A DNA stretch of 64,000 nucleotides from Actinomycetes bacterium. Lineage in GTDB: Bacteria; Actinomycetota; Acidimicrobiia; Acidimicrobiales; RAAP-2. Within the stretch, counting starts at the first letter, position 1. The number at the start of each line of letters is the position of its first letter. This document shows, one piece after another, positions 8,516 to 18,000 of this stretch. The position numbers were made by a program, and so were the translations under genes. The stretch lies in NCBI GenBank assembly GCA_021778895.1, contig JAJYBR010000001.1:1-64000 (forward strand). The letters are read 5' to 3'. The notes under the pieces were generated by a model that had not been told where the DNA came from, searched no databases, and saw nothing but the letters and a program-made list of their open reading frames with translations.

Positions 8516-8521
8516 TACGAT
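8516..8521 (+). promoter_or_regulatory. -10 box TACGAT of a leaderless promoter (ABC ATPase)
   Basis: TACGAT lies just after the stop of the PIG-L gene and ends six bases before the GTG at 8528. No ribosome-binding site is present in the gap. Confidence 0.6.
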
Positions 8522-8527
8522 GGACCG

Positions 8528-9283
8528 GTGACCGACGCGCTGTTGGCGCTGCGCGAGGTCGCCAAGTCCTTTGGCGACACCGTGGCGCTCTCGCCCACCA
8601 CCCTGGAGATCGCCGAGGGCTCCTTCGTGGCCATCGTCGGGCCCTCGGGGTGCGGCAAGTCCACCCTGTTCAACGTCATCGCCGGCCTGCTCGCGCCCGA
8701 CGCGGGCGACGTGCTGCTCGCCGAGCGCGACGTCACCGGCACGACCGGCCACGTCGGCTACATGCTCCAAAAGGACCTCCTGGTGCCCTGGCGCACGGTC
8801 GAGGACAACATCACGATGGCCAAGCGGCTCACCGGGCGCGTGACCAACGAGGACCGGGCCGAGGCCCGCCGCATGGCGCGCGCCTACGGCCTGGGCGAGT
8901 TCCTGCGCCACTATCCCTCGGCGCTCTCGGGCGGCATGCGCCAGCGCGTGGCCTTCATGCGCACCCTGATGACCCACCAGCGCCTGCTGCTGCTGGACGA
9001 GCCCTTCGGGGCCCTCGACGCCCAGACGCGCCTCGAGATGCAGCAGTGGCTCCTGCAGGTGTGGCGCGACGCCGAGCGCACGGTGCTGTTCATCACCCAC
9101 GACGTCGACGAGTCGATCTTCCTGGCCGACCGCGTGATCGTCATGTCGCCGCGTCCCGGCCGGGTGGTGGCCGACTTCCCCAACCCGCTGGCGCGCCCGC
9201 GCACTGTGGACATGCTCACCGAGCCCGACTTCATCGCACTCAAGGGACGGATCATGCACCTGCTCCACGGAGGTGCCGCGTGA
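8528..9283 (+). CDS. ABC transporter ATP-binding protein (NitT/TauT/SsuB-type)
   Basis: The 251-residue ATPase has Walker A GPSGCGKST, Q-loop MLQKDLLVPW, signature LSGGMRQRVAF, Walker B LLLLDEPFGALD and H-loop FITHDVDES. QKDLLVPWRTVEDNI is typical of the nitrate/sulfonate/thiamine-precursor importer class. The GTG start follows a TACGAT -10 box by six bases. The stop overlaps the start of the permease (GTGA). With the permease and the NMT1-like binding protein it forms a complete three-gene importer, probably co-transcribed with ribokinase and nucleoside hydrolase downstream. Confidence 0.9.
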   Translation: MTDALLALREVAKSFGDTVALSPTTLEIAEGSFVAIVGPSGCGKSTLFNVIAGLLAPDAGDVLLAERDVTGTTGHVGYMLQKDLLVPWRTVEDNITMAKRLTGRVTNEDRAEARRMARAYGLGEFLRHYPSALSGGMRQRVAFMRTLMTHQRLLLLDEPFGALDAQTRLEMQQWLLQVWRDAERTVLFITHDVDESIFLADRVIVMSPRPGRVVADFPNPLARPRTVDMLTEPDFIALKGRIMHLLHGGAA

Positions 9284-10107
9284 AGACGGCGCGCCGGCGC
9301 CTGGGGCTGGTCGCGCGCAACGTCGGGGTCCCGATCCTGTCGCTGGTGCTGGTCCTGGTGATCTGGCAGCTCATCGTGGTCGGCTTCCACGTGGCCAGCT
9401 ACGTCGCCCCCCGGCCGCGCGCGGCCATCGACTCGGTGACCCAGAACTGGTCGGTGCTGTGGCCCCTGGTCCTCGGGACGATCCGCGAGACCGTCTACGG
9501 CTTCGTGGTGGGTGCGACCCTCGGGTTCGTCCTGGGCGTCATCATGGCCAAGGTCTCCTTCCTCCAGGGCCTCGTCTACCCGGTACTGGTCCTGAGCCAG
9601 GCCATCCCGATCATCGCCCTGGCGGCGCCCCTGGTCCTGATCCTCGGGTTCTCCACGGCGCCCAAGGTCGTGATCGTCGCCTGGATCGTCTTCTTCCCGG
9701 TGACCGTCAACGTCCTCGATGGCCTCAGTCACGTGGACCGCGACCTGGTGAACCTGGCCAAGGTCTACGGCGCCTCGCGCTGGCGCACCTTCTGGCAGAT
9801 CGAGATCCCCGCCACCTCGACGCCGCTCTTCTCGGGCCTGAAGATCGGTGCCACCTACGCGGTGACCGGGGCGATCATCGGCGAGTTGGCGGCCTCGGAC
9901 GGCTCGTCGCTGGCCCTCTACCAGGAGCACGCCAACTCCAACTTGAACACCGCGGCCGTCTACGGCACGACCATGGTCATGACCGCCATCGGCATCAGCT
10001 GGTTCCTGCTGGTGGTGGGCGTGGAGGTGTTCGCGACGCCGTGGCGGCGCCGCACGGTGGCGCGGCGCTGGCCGTGGCGACGAGGACGCGACCTCACCGA
10101 TCACTAG
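9280..10107 (+). CDS. ABC transporter permease (BPD_transp_1, NitT/TauT type)
   Basis: The 275-residue inner-membrane protein has about six helices. The coupling-helix motif reads LAKVYGASRWRTFWQIEIPATSTPLFSGLKIG, the EAA loop that contacts the ATPase. The GTG at 9280 overlaps the ATPase stop in GTGA and has GGAGG about six bases upstream. One permease gene only, so it likely forms a homodimer in the transporter. Length and layout match SsuC/TauC/ThiX-type permeases. Confidence 0.88.
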   Translation: MKTARRRLGLVARNVGVPILSLVLVLVIWQLIVVGFHVASYVAPRPRAAIDSVTQNWSVLWPLVLGTIRETVYGFVVGATLGFVLGVIMAKVSFLQGLVYPVLVLSQAIPIIALAAPLVLILGFSTAPKVVIVAWIVFFPVTVNVLDGLSHVDRDLVNLAKVYGASRWRTFWQIEIPATSTPLFSGLKIGATYAVTGAIIGELAASDGSSLALYQEHANSNLNTAAVYGTTMVMTAIGISWFLLVVGVEVFATPWRRRTVARRWPWRRGRDLTDH

Positions 10108-10138
10108 GATGCCGACCAGACTCACGAAGGAGGACGTG

Positions 10139-11155
10139 ATGCGTAGGACCCGGTTCGCAGTGAGCGCGGCGGCAGTCGCCGCGTTGATGGCCACCTCGGC
10201 TCTGACCGCCGCGGGCTCCGCGGGAGCGGCCAAGACGACGTCGATCACCTTCGCCTACGACTTCCCGGGCCCGGACTTCGAGCTCGTGCCCGTCGTCGTG
10301 GCCCAGGACCGGGGCTTCTTCGCCGCCCACGGCCTCCACGTCAAGGTGGTGTTCCCGCCCGACACCTCGACCACCACGAAGATGCTGACGACCGGTGCCG
10401 CGAACATCGGCTTCCTCACCACGACCGACATGGGCGTGGCCGTCAACGCTGGAGCCCCGGTGCTGTCGGTCGCCAACTACTCGATGCGCAACAACTGGGC
10501 GCTGTTCGCCAAGCCCGGGACCAAGCTGACGCCGCAGAACCTGACGGCCGCGCTGCGGGGCAAGAAGATCTTCTCCTACGGGGACACCTGGACCGAGTCG
10601 ATGCTGCCCTTCGTCCTGCGCTACGCGCACCTCACGACCAACCAGGTCAAGATCATCTCGGACCCCACGGGCAACGACCTCACTGACCTGCTCGCCGGCA
10701 AGGTGAACATCTCGACCTCGACGACCAACTACGAGATCCCCGGCTTCGTGGGCTCGCACGTCAAGGGCAAGGAGGTGACCCTGCTCGGGACCCGTGTGGG
10801 CGCCCCGGACATCCCGATCTGGGTGTACGCGGTGACGCGCAGCTACGCGGCCGCGCACGGCGCGACGGTGCGAGCGTTCCTGGCCGCGGTGAAGTCCGCG
10901 ACGGTGTGGGCGGTGGCCCACCCGGCTGCCGCCGCCGTCGAGTTCGACCACGCCTACCCGACCTCGGGCTACACCAACGCCTACAACGCCCTGGGCTGGA
11001 GGCTGACGATCCCCTTCCTGCGCGACACGCACGGCCAGTACTTCGTGCAGTCGAACGCCCAGTGGCTGACGCTGGCCCGGGCGCTCAAGTCCATCAAGCT
11101 GATCTCGAAGGTGCCCGCGCCCACCACCTACTACACGAACAAGTTCCTGCCCTAG
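10139..11155 (+). CDS. Secreted NMT1/THI5-like substrate-binding protein of the ABC importer
   Basis: The 338-residue protein has a signal peptide (MRRTRFAVSAAAVAALMATS followed by an AGSAGAA cleavage region). The mature part is of the NMT1/SsuA type: FAYDFPGPDFELVPVVVAQDRGFFAAHGLHV, ITTDMGVAV-like binding cleft residues, and DPTGNDLTDLLAGKVNI. There is no lipobox cysteine, indeed no cysteine at all, so it would not be a lipoprotein. The ATG at 10139 is preceded by GAAGGAGG, and a TAGGAT -10 box at 10105-10110 gives it an internal promoter. Family members bind pyrimidine precursors, sulfonates, nitrate or riboflavin. The neighbouring nucleoside-cleaving genes point to a nucleoside or pyrimidine (inference). 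Confidence 0.82.
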   Translation: MRRTRFAVSAAAVAALMATSALTAAGSAGAAKTTSITFAYDFPGPDFELVPVVVAQDRGFFAAHGLHVKVVFPPDTSTTTKMLTTGAANIGFLTTTDMGVAVNAGAPVLSVANYSMRNNWALFAKPGTKLTPQNLTAALRGKKIFSYGDTWTESMLPFVLRYAHLTTNQVKIISDPTGNDLTDLLAGKVNISTSTTNYEIPGFVGSHVKGKEVTLLGTRVGAPDIPIWVYAVTRSYAAAHGATVRAFLAAVKSATVWAVAHPAAAAVEFDHAYPTSGYTNAYNALGWRLTIPFLRDTHGQYFVQSNAQWLTLARALKSIKLISKVPAPTTYYTNKFLP

Positions 11156-11159
11156 GGCC

Positions 11160-11999
11160 ATGACGGTCTCGGTCGGCGTGGTGGGCAGCGCCAACGTCGA
11201 CCTCGTCGTGCGCGTCGCGGCCCTGCCGCGGCGGGGCGAGACCGTGCTCGGCGGTGACGTCGAACGCTCCAGCGGCGGCAAGGGGGCCAACCAGGCCGTG
11301 GCCGCGGCCGCCGCCGGGGCGAAGGTCACGCTGTTCGCCCGCCTGGGCGACGACGAGTCGGGCCGCTGGCTGGCGAGCCAGCTGGCCGCGCGCGGCGTCA
11401 CGCTCGGCGTCACGCGGGCCTCGGCGCTCCCGACCGGCGTGGCCCTCATCACGGTGGAGGAGGGCGGCGAGAACGCGATCGTGGTCGCCCCGGGCGCCAA
11501 CGCCGAGCTCGACCTGGGGGACAGCGACCTGCGCGCCTTCGACGTGGTCGTCGCCCAGCTCGAGGTCGGGGACCGCGCGCTGCGCCAGGCGGCGGCCGCG
11601 CGGCGTCTGGTGCTCAACGTGGCGCCGTCTCGCCCCGTGCCCCCCGAGGTCCTGGCGGCCGCGGCGGTCGTGGTCGCCAACGAGACCGAGGCCGAGGCGC
11701 TCGACCTAGCGGCGCTGGCCAGCGCGGTCGTCACGCGCGGGGCCGCCGGCGCCGTGCACTACCGGCACGGGCGCGAGGTGGCGCGCGCCATCCCCCCGGC
11801 GGTCGACGTGGTCGACACCGTGGGGGCCGGCGACGTCTTCTGCGCCACCTACGCCGTGCGCCTGGCCGCCGGCGACGACGACGCGGCCGCCCTGCGCTAC
11901 GCGGTGACCGCCGGGGCCCTGGCCACCCGGGCCCGCGGGGCCCAGGGGGCCGTCCCCACGACCGAGGAGGTGAACAGATGGCTCGCACGCGCATCGTGA
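11160..11999 (+). CDS. rbsK: Ribokinase-like PfkB-family sugar kinase
   Basis: The 279-residue kinase has the two PfkB signatures: GGKGANQAVAAAAAGA near residue 40 and DTVGAGDVFCATYAVRLA near 230, the latter with the catalytic Asp. GSANVDLVVRVAALPRRGETV is the characteristic ribokinase N-terminus. It phosphorylates ribose to ribose-5-phosphate. It begins four bases after the binding-protein gene and its end overlaps the nucleoside hydrolase by 22 bases, so the cluster is one operon: uptake, hydrolysis of the nucleoside, and phosphorylation of the freed ribose. Confidence 0.85.
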   Translation: MTVSVGVVGSANVDLVVRVAALPRRGETVLGGDVERSSGGKGANQAVAAAAAGAKVTLFARLGDDESGRWLASQLAARGVTLGVTRASALPTGVALITVEEGGENAIVVAPGANAELDLGDSDLRAFDVVVAQLEVGDRALRQAAAARRLVLNVAPSRPVPPEVLAAAAVVVANETEAEALDLAALASAVVTRGAAGAVHYRHGREVARAIPPAVDVVDTVGAGDVFCATYAVRLAAGDDDAAALRYAVTAGALATRARGAQGAVPTTEEVNRWLARAS

Positions 12000-12909
12000 T
12001 CGACACGGATCCCGGCGTCGACGACGCCGTGGCGATCCTGCTGGCCCTGGCCAGTGAGGAGCTCGACGTATTGGCGCTGACCAGTGTGGCCGGCAACGTC
12101 GACGTCGACCAGACGACCCGCAACGCGCGCCGCCTGATCGACCTGGCGGGGCGGCCCGACGTCCCCGTCGCTCGCGGGGCGGCCGGCCCGCTGGTGACGA
12201 CCGCACGCTTCGAGGACGGCCACGTCCACGGCCACGACGGGCTGGGCGACCTGACCTGGGACGAGCCCACAGCGCGCGAGACCGGCGAGCACGCCGTCGA
12301 CCTGATCGCGCGCCTGGCCCGCGAGGCGCCCCTGACGATCGTGGCCATCGGCCCGCTGACCAACCTGGCCCTGCTGCGCGCGCGCTACCCGGGCATCGAG
12401 TCGGCCATCGAGCGCGTCGTGATCATGGGCGGCGCGTCCTTCGCGGGCAACGTCACCGCGGCGGCCGAGTTCAACATCTGGTTCGATCCCGAGGCCGCCG
12501 CCAGCGTGCTGGCCGGGCCCTGGCCGATCGCCCTGATGCCCCTCGACCTGACCCACCAGGCGACGCTCACCGACGTCGACCTGGCCTACTTCGCCGGGCT
12601 GGGCACCGAGGTCGGCACCCGGGTGGCCGGCATGCTCGAGCCCTACGCCTCCTACCACGAGCGCTGGCACGGGAACCGCGACGTGATCATGCACGACGCG
12701 ACCGCCGTCTACGAGGTCCTGGTCCCCGGGGCCATCACCGCGCGCGGCGCCCACCTGGCCGTCGAGACCGGTGGGACCCTCACGCGCGGGATGACCGTGA
12801 TCGACCGCCGCCCGCCCCACGCCGACCGCCCCACCCGGGTGGGCGAGCATCTCGATCGCGAGCACTTCGTGGCCCTGGTGCGCGAGCGCCTGGCCCGCTA
12901 CCCGCTGAG

Positions 12910-12913
<4 letters not shown>
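11978..12913 (+). CDS. Inosine-uridine preferring nucleoside hydrolase (IU-NH family)
   Basis: The 311-residue enzyme starts [22 protein letters not shown], the DTDPGxDDA calcium-binding signature of nucleoside hydrolases. It continues with [29 protein letters not shown] and [10 protein letters not shown], all diagnostic. It splits ribonucleosides into base plus ribose. GAGGAGGTGAACAG gives a strong ribosome site inside the end of rbsK. The gene ends in a stop overlapping the stop of the convergent ahcY. Final gene of the putative salvage operon. Confidence 0.9.
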
Positions 12914-14355
<1,442 letters not shown>

Positions 14356-14422
14356 GGGGTCTCCTTGGTGGGTGGGGCGGCGCAGGCCACCGGCGTGGTG
14401 TCCATGCTAGGGCCGCAGGTGG

Positions 14423-15499
14423 CTAGACCCCGACGCGGAAGTCGACGACGTCGCCGTCGCGCATGAGGTACTCGCGCCCCTCGATCCGTGCCCGGCCGGC
14501 CGCCCGGGCCGCGACCACCGAGCCCAGCTCGACCAGGTCGTCGTAGGAGACGACCTCGGCCTTGATGAAGTGGGTGGCGAAGTCCGAGTGGATCACCCCG
14601 GCCGCCTCGGGTGCGGTCGCCCCCTGGCGGATGGTCCAGGCGCGCGCCTCCTTGGGCCCGGCCGTGAGGAAGGTCTGCAGGCCCAGGGTGGCGAATCCCA
14701 CCCGCGCCAGCTGGGCCAGCCCGGGCTCACGCTGGCCGTAGGAGGCGAGCAGCTCGGCGGCGTCGGTCTCGTCGAGGTCGACCAGCTCGGCCTCGAGCTT
14801 GGCGCACAGCACGACGGCGGGCGCGGGGGCGACCGAGGCGATCAGCTCCTGGTGGCGCGCGGTGTCGCCCAAGGTGGCCTCGTCGACGTTGAAGACGTAG
14901 ATGAAGGGCTTGGCGGTGAGCAGGTGCAGCTCGGCCAGGGCCACGGGGTCGAGGTCGGGGGCGGCCGAGGCGACCCGGCCGCCGTCGAGCACGTCGCGCA
15001 CCTGCTGCACCGCGGCCAGGCGCGTACGCGCCTCGCCGCCGCGCTTGGACTCGCGCTCCAGTCGCGCCAGCGCGCGATCGACGGTCTGGAGGTCGGCGAG
15101 GATCATCTCGGTCTCGATGGTCGCGACGTCGCCGGTGGGGTCGACGCGGCCGTCGACGTGGATGACGTCGTCGTCGACGAAGACGCGCACCACCTCACAG
15201 ATCGCGTCGGCCTCGCGGATGGCGGCCAGGAACTGGTTGCCCAGGCCCTCGCCCTCCGAGGCGCCGCGCACGATGCCGGCGATGTCGACGAAGGTGACCG
15301 ATGCCGGCACGATCCGGGCGGCGTGGACCAGCTCAGCCAGCACCCCCAAACGGGCGTCGGGCACGGCCACCACGCCGACGTTGGGCTCGATCGTGGCGAA
15401 GGGGTAGTTGGCCGCGAGCACGGCGTTGCGGGTCAGCGCATTGAAGAGCGTCGACTTGCCGACGTTGGGCAGTCCGACGATGCCGATGGAGAGGGCCAT
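14423..15499 (-). CDS. ychF: Redox-regulated ribosome-binding ATPase YchF (OLA1 family)
   Basis: The 358-residue P-loop protein has G1 [15 protein letters not shown]3 [20 protein letters not shown], and NVDE in place of NKxD, which is why the family prefers ATP. The C-terminal TGS domain ends in [16 protein letters not shown]. It binds the ribosome and modulates stress responses. On the minus strand TAGCCT lies nine bases before the ATG with GGAGGG in between, so the transcript either has a tiny leader or is leaderless. Confidence 0.95.
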   Translation of the reverse strand: MALSIGIVGLPNVGKSTLFNALTRNAVLAANYPFATIEPNVGVVAVPDARLGVLAELVHAARIVPASVTFVDIAGIVRGASEGEGLGNQFLAAIREADAICEVVRVFVDDDVIHVDGRVDPTGDVATIETEMILADLQTVDRALARLERESKRGGEARTRLAAVQQVRDVLDGGRVASAAPDLDPVALAELHLLTAKPFIYVFNVDEATLGDTARHQELIASVAPAPAVVLCAKLEAELVDLDETDAAELLASYGQREPGLAQLARVGFATLGLQTFLTAGPKEARAWTIRQGATAPEAAGVIHSDFATHFIKAEVVSYDDLVELGSVVAARAAGRARIEGREYLMRDGDVVDFRVGV

Positions 15500-15652
15500 G
15501 GGCCCTCCAGGCTAGCGGGGCGGCCGCGGGCGACTCGGGCCCGCAGTCGGCCTCTCGCCGGTGGTCCGCGGGGCGGTCGGCCCGGTGGCGCTCACGGAAA
15601 ACTCCCAGCCAACTCCCACCTGCCTCGGAACGCGGGCTGGTAGACGGGGGAG

Positions 15653-15916
15653 ATGCGCACCGGTCGTCGCGGGTCCTCCGCGTGGTCCTGGGTCCTGACG
15701 AGTGCCGTGACGGCGGCCGCCGCCTTGGGCATCGTCGCGGCGACGAGTGGCCACCATCCGGCCGCCACCCAGCCGAGCAGTGCCGTGACTCCCACGACCG
15801 CCCCGCCGCAGACGAGCGCGACCAGCCCGCCGGCGACCATCGTGATCCACCCCGGTGGGGAAGACGGCTCCTCGAGCGGCGGTGACGGCTCGTACGGCGC
15901 GGGCGGGGACAACTAG
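15653..15916 (+). CDS. Small membrane-anchored or secreted Thr/Pro/Gly-rich protein
   Basis: This is an 87-residue product. A basic start (MRTGRRGSS) leads into one hydrophobic helix (about residues 11-30), then a Thr/Ser/Pro-rich stretch (TQPSSAVTPTTAPPQTSATS) and a Gly/Ser/Asp-rich tail. It probably sits in the membrane by its N-terminal helix with a disordered outer tail. GGGGGAG lies just before the ATG. It has no recognisable domain. It converges on the repeat protein at 15921, five bases away. Confidence 0.5.
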   Translation: MRTGRRGSSAWSWVLTSAVTAAAALGIVAATSGHHPAATQPSSAVTPTTAPPQTSATSPPATIVIHPGGEDGSSSGGDGSYGAGGDN

Positions 15917-15920
15917 CCGC

Positions 15921-17354
15921 TCACGGCGCGCGCAGCACCGCGGCGAGGGGCGTGGAGTTAGTCGGTGAGCCGTTGACCCGCGAGCCCACGGCCAGACAGA
16001 CTTGGCTGGGGCAGGCGACCGCGAGCAGCATGAGCGTGGTGTTGAGTCCCGACGTCGTTGCGACCCAGGCGCCCGCGCGCCAGTACAGGGCACCGCCGTA
16101 GCCGGCCGCCCAGCACGAGGAGGCCGTCGCACAGGCCGTCGTCACGGGTGCCACGCCACTGCGCATGCCCGGCGCCGCGGTAGCCCGCCACGTCCCGGCA
16201 CGCAGCTGGAAGAGGCCCGTGGAGCGCGCCTCGCCCGCACTGATCCAGCAGCTGGTGGCCGTCGTGCACGACACGCTGTTGGCCACGCCGGGTCCCGCGG
16301 GCCCGGTGCGCACCCACCGCGATCCCGCGAGCCGCTGGATGAAGATCCGGCCAAGTTGCGGAAAGGCGTCCGTCCCCCCGACGACCCAGCAACTCCCGGC
16401 CGTGGCACAGGCGACGGCGTTCAGCATCGTGTCGGGGGGAGTGGGGTCGGCGACCGCGCTCCACGCTCGGCCGTTCCAGTGCTCGAGCAGTCCCCGCATC
16501 GCGCGGGTGGCTCCGTCGGTGTAGCCCGCAGCCCAGCAGTTCTGGGCGCTGAGGCACGTGAGGGACCGCAGGATGTCACCGTTGGGCGTGGGCGGGCTCG
16601 CTGCGGGCACGACGCGCCAGGTTCTGCCTCGCAGCTGGGCGGCGTAGACCCGCGGGGCGTCGCGCCCCACGGCCAGACAGTCGCCGGGGGCCACACAGGC
16701 GATCGCGTACAGGGTGGCCCCCACCGTCGCCGGGGCGGGGAAGTCCACCCACGACGAGCCCGTCCACCGCTCGACCAGGGGTCGGGCGGGGCCCGATCCG
16801 CGGCCCTGGTACCCGACGGCCAGACACGTGCCGCCCGCGCACGCCACGCCGCTCAGCCCGCCCCAGGCACCGGGAGACGCTGTCGGGACGACCCTGACGG
16901 TGCCGTCCGTGCCCGAGGGGCCGCCCGGGCTCGAGCCCGCGGATCCGGCCGCCGTGGTGAACGTGAGGGGGCCCGAGGCCGCCGAGCCGGCGCTATTGGT
17001 CGCGACGACCCGCGCGTGATAGGTCGTCGCGGGCGCGAGCCCGTTGATCGTGATGCTGAAGGACGTGGGCGTGGGGGCCACCGTTCCCGGACTGGCGGGC
17101 ACGGTGACCTCGCCCAGCGCGCTGGTGCGGCCGTACTCGACGACGACGTTGGTCGGCAGGCCGTTGGGGTTCACGCTCAGGAAGATGACGGCGTCGGTGG
17201 GCTGAGGTGGGCCGACGCTCACGTGCGCGATCGTCGGTGGTCCGCTCGCGTGGGCGCGCGCGGCCGAACCCGCCGGGCTTGCCGTCACGATGGATGCCGC
17301 CATCAGCGCCACGAGAGTGCCCGCGCGCCACCGAACCCGTCCGCTCCCCCCCAT
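15921..17354 (-). CDS. Secreted protein with FN3-like domain and seven Cys-pair repeats (probable beta-propeller)
   Basis: The 477-residue protein has a signal peptide (residues about 1-35). A fibronectin-III-like domain covers about 38-135 (LAPATTYHARVVATNSAG). Then come seven repeats carrying two cysteines about six to seven residues apart before an A-V/A-G turn: VACAGGTCLAVG, IACVAPGDCLAVG, LTCLSAQNCWAAG, VACATAGSCWVVG, VSCTTATSCWISAG, TACATASSCWAAG and VACPSQVCLAVG. Between repeats there is a W-N/T-G-W motif. Seven repeats suggest a seven-bladed propeller with one disulfide per blade (inference). The function is unknown; no catalytic motif is visible. Confidence 0.7.
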   Translation of the reverse strand: MGGSGRVRWRAGTLVALMAASIVTASPAGSAARAHASGPPTIAHVSVGPPQPTDAVIFLSVNPNGLPTNVVVEYGRTSALGEVTVPASPGTVAPTPTSFSITINGLAPATTYHARVVATNSAGSAASGPLTFTTAAGSAGSSPGGPSGTDGTVRVVPTASPGAWGGLSGVACAGGTCLAVGYQGRGSGPARPLVERWTGSSWVDFPAPATVGATLYAIACVAPGDCLAVGRDAPRVYAAQLRGRTWRVVPAASPPTPNGDILRSLTCLSAQNCWAAGYTDGATRAMRGLLEHWNGRAWSAVADPTPPDTMLNAVACATAGSCWVVGGTDAFPQLGRIFIQRLAGSRWVRTGPAGPGVANSVSCTTATSCWISAGEARSTGLFQLRAGTWRATAAPGMRSGVAPVTTACATASSCWAAGYGGALYWRAGAWVATTSGLNTTLMLLAVACPSQVCLAVGSRVNGSPTNSTPLAAVLRAP

Positions 17355-17384
17355 CGCTCACCCCCTCGGAGTGGTCCTGACGCG

Positions 17385-17963
17385 TCAGCGTACCGGGGCG
17401 GCGGGCGCCACGGGAGTCGGCCCCGCTCGGCCGCTGGTCTGGTCGACGAGCACGCGGGCCAGGCCGGCCGCCTGGCGCACGAGGTCGGCGCCAGGCGAGA
17501 TCCTCTGGGACGCCATGGCGCCCCAGTAGAGCAGCAGGAGCTGGTCGCCGATCTCGGGTCCCGCGCCCAGATCGTGCGCGAAGAAGGTCGTGAGGCGCTG
17601 GGCGAAGGCGTCAACGAGCCGGCGGGCGGGCGCGTCGGGCGCCAGCTCGACGGCCGCGTTGAGGAAGGGGCAGCCCACGAAGCCGGGCCGGGCGGTGTCC
17701 GCGACGAGGTCGTCGAAGAAGGCGAGGGTCGCGTCTCCCGGGACGGTGCGCTCGAGTTCCGCGAGGTGCTGCTCGACCCGGGAGAGCGCGGCTGCCAGGT
17801 AGGCGGCCACCAGGTCGTCCTTGCCGGCGAAGTTGTTGTACAGGCTGGCCTTGGCCACGCCGGCGCGTCCGATCACGCGGTCGATGCCGGTGGCGGCGAT
17901 GCCCTCGTGGTAGAAGAGATCGCTCGCCGCCTCGAGCAGGCGCTCGCGCGCCGAACCACTCAC
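17385..17963 (-). CDS. TetR/AcrR-family transcriptional regulator
   Basis: The 192-residue product has an N-terminal TetR helix-turn-helix (LFYHEGIAATGIDRVIGRAGVAKASLYNNFAGKDDL). The ligand domain contains GCPFLNAAVELAPD, a cysteine motif seen in a subgroup of TetR regulators. The GTG start is six bases after a TATCCT box, so the mRNA would be leaderless. It is divergent from a Grx-thioredoxin reductase gene with 37 bases between starts, and an ATACC/GGTAT inverted repeat fills that gap. It therefore most likely represses both genes, perhaps in response to electrophiles or thiol stress (inference). Confidence 0.85.
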   Translation of the reverse strand: MSGSARERLLEAASDLFYHEGIAATGIDRVIGRAGVAKASLYNNFAGKDDLVAAYLAAALSRVEQHLAELERTVPGDATLAFFDDLVADTARPGFVGCPFLNAAVELAPDAPARRLVDAFAQRLTTFFAHDLGAGPEIGDQLLLLYWGAMASQRISPGADLVRQAAGLARVLVDQTSGRAGPTPVAPAAPVR

Positions 17964-17969
17964 CGGTCC

Positions 17970-17975
17970 AGGATA
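17970..17975 (-). promoter_or_regulatory. -10 box TATCCT of the leaderless tetR promoter
   Basis: Read on the minus strand, TATCCT ends six bases before the GTG at 17963. It overlaps the left arm of the operator-like repeat. Confidence 0.65.
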
Positions 17976-17991
17976 CCAGACAGACCGGTAT
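17973..17991. promoter_or_regulatory. Inverted repeat ATACC-N9-GGTAT, probable TetR operator
   Basis: ATACC (17973-17977) and GGTAT (17987-17991) form a 19-base palindrome between divergent genes. It overlaps the -10 boxes of both promoters, so one bound repressor dimer could silence both. Confidence 0.65.
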
Positions 17992-17994
17992 ACT
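17989..17994 (+). promoter_or_regulatory. -10 box TATACT of the leaderless Grx-TrxR promoter
   Basis: TATACT ends six bases before the ATG at 18001 and overlaps the right arm of the operator-like repeat. Confidence 0.65.
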
Positions 17995-18000
17995 CAGTGC

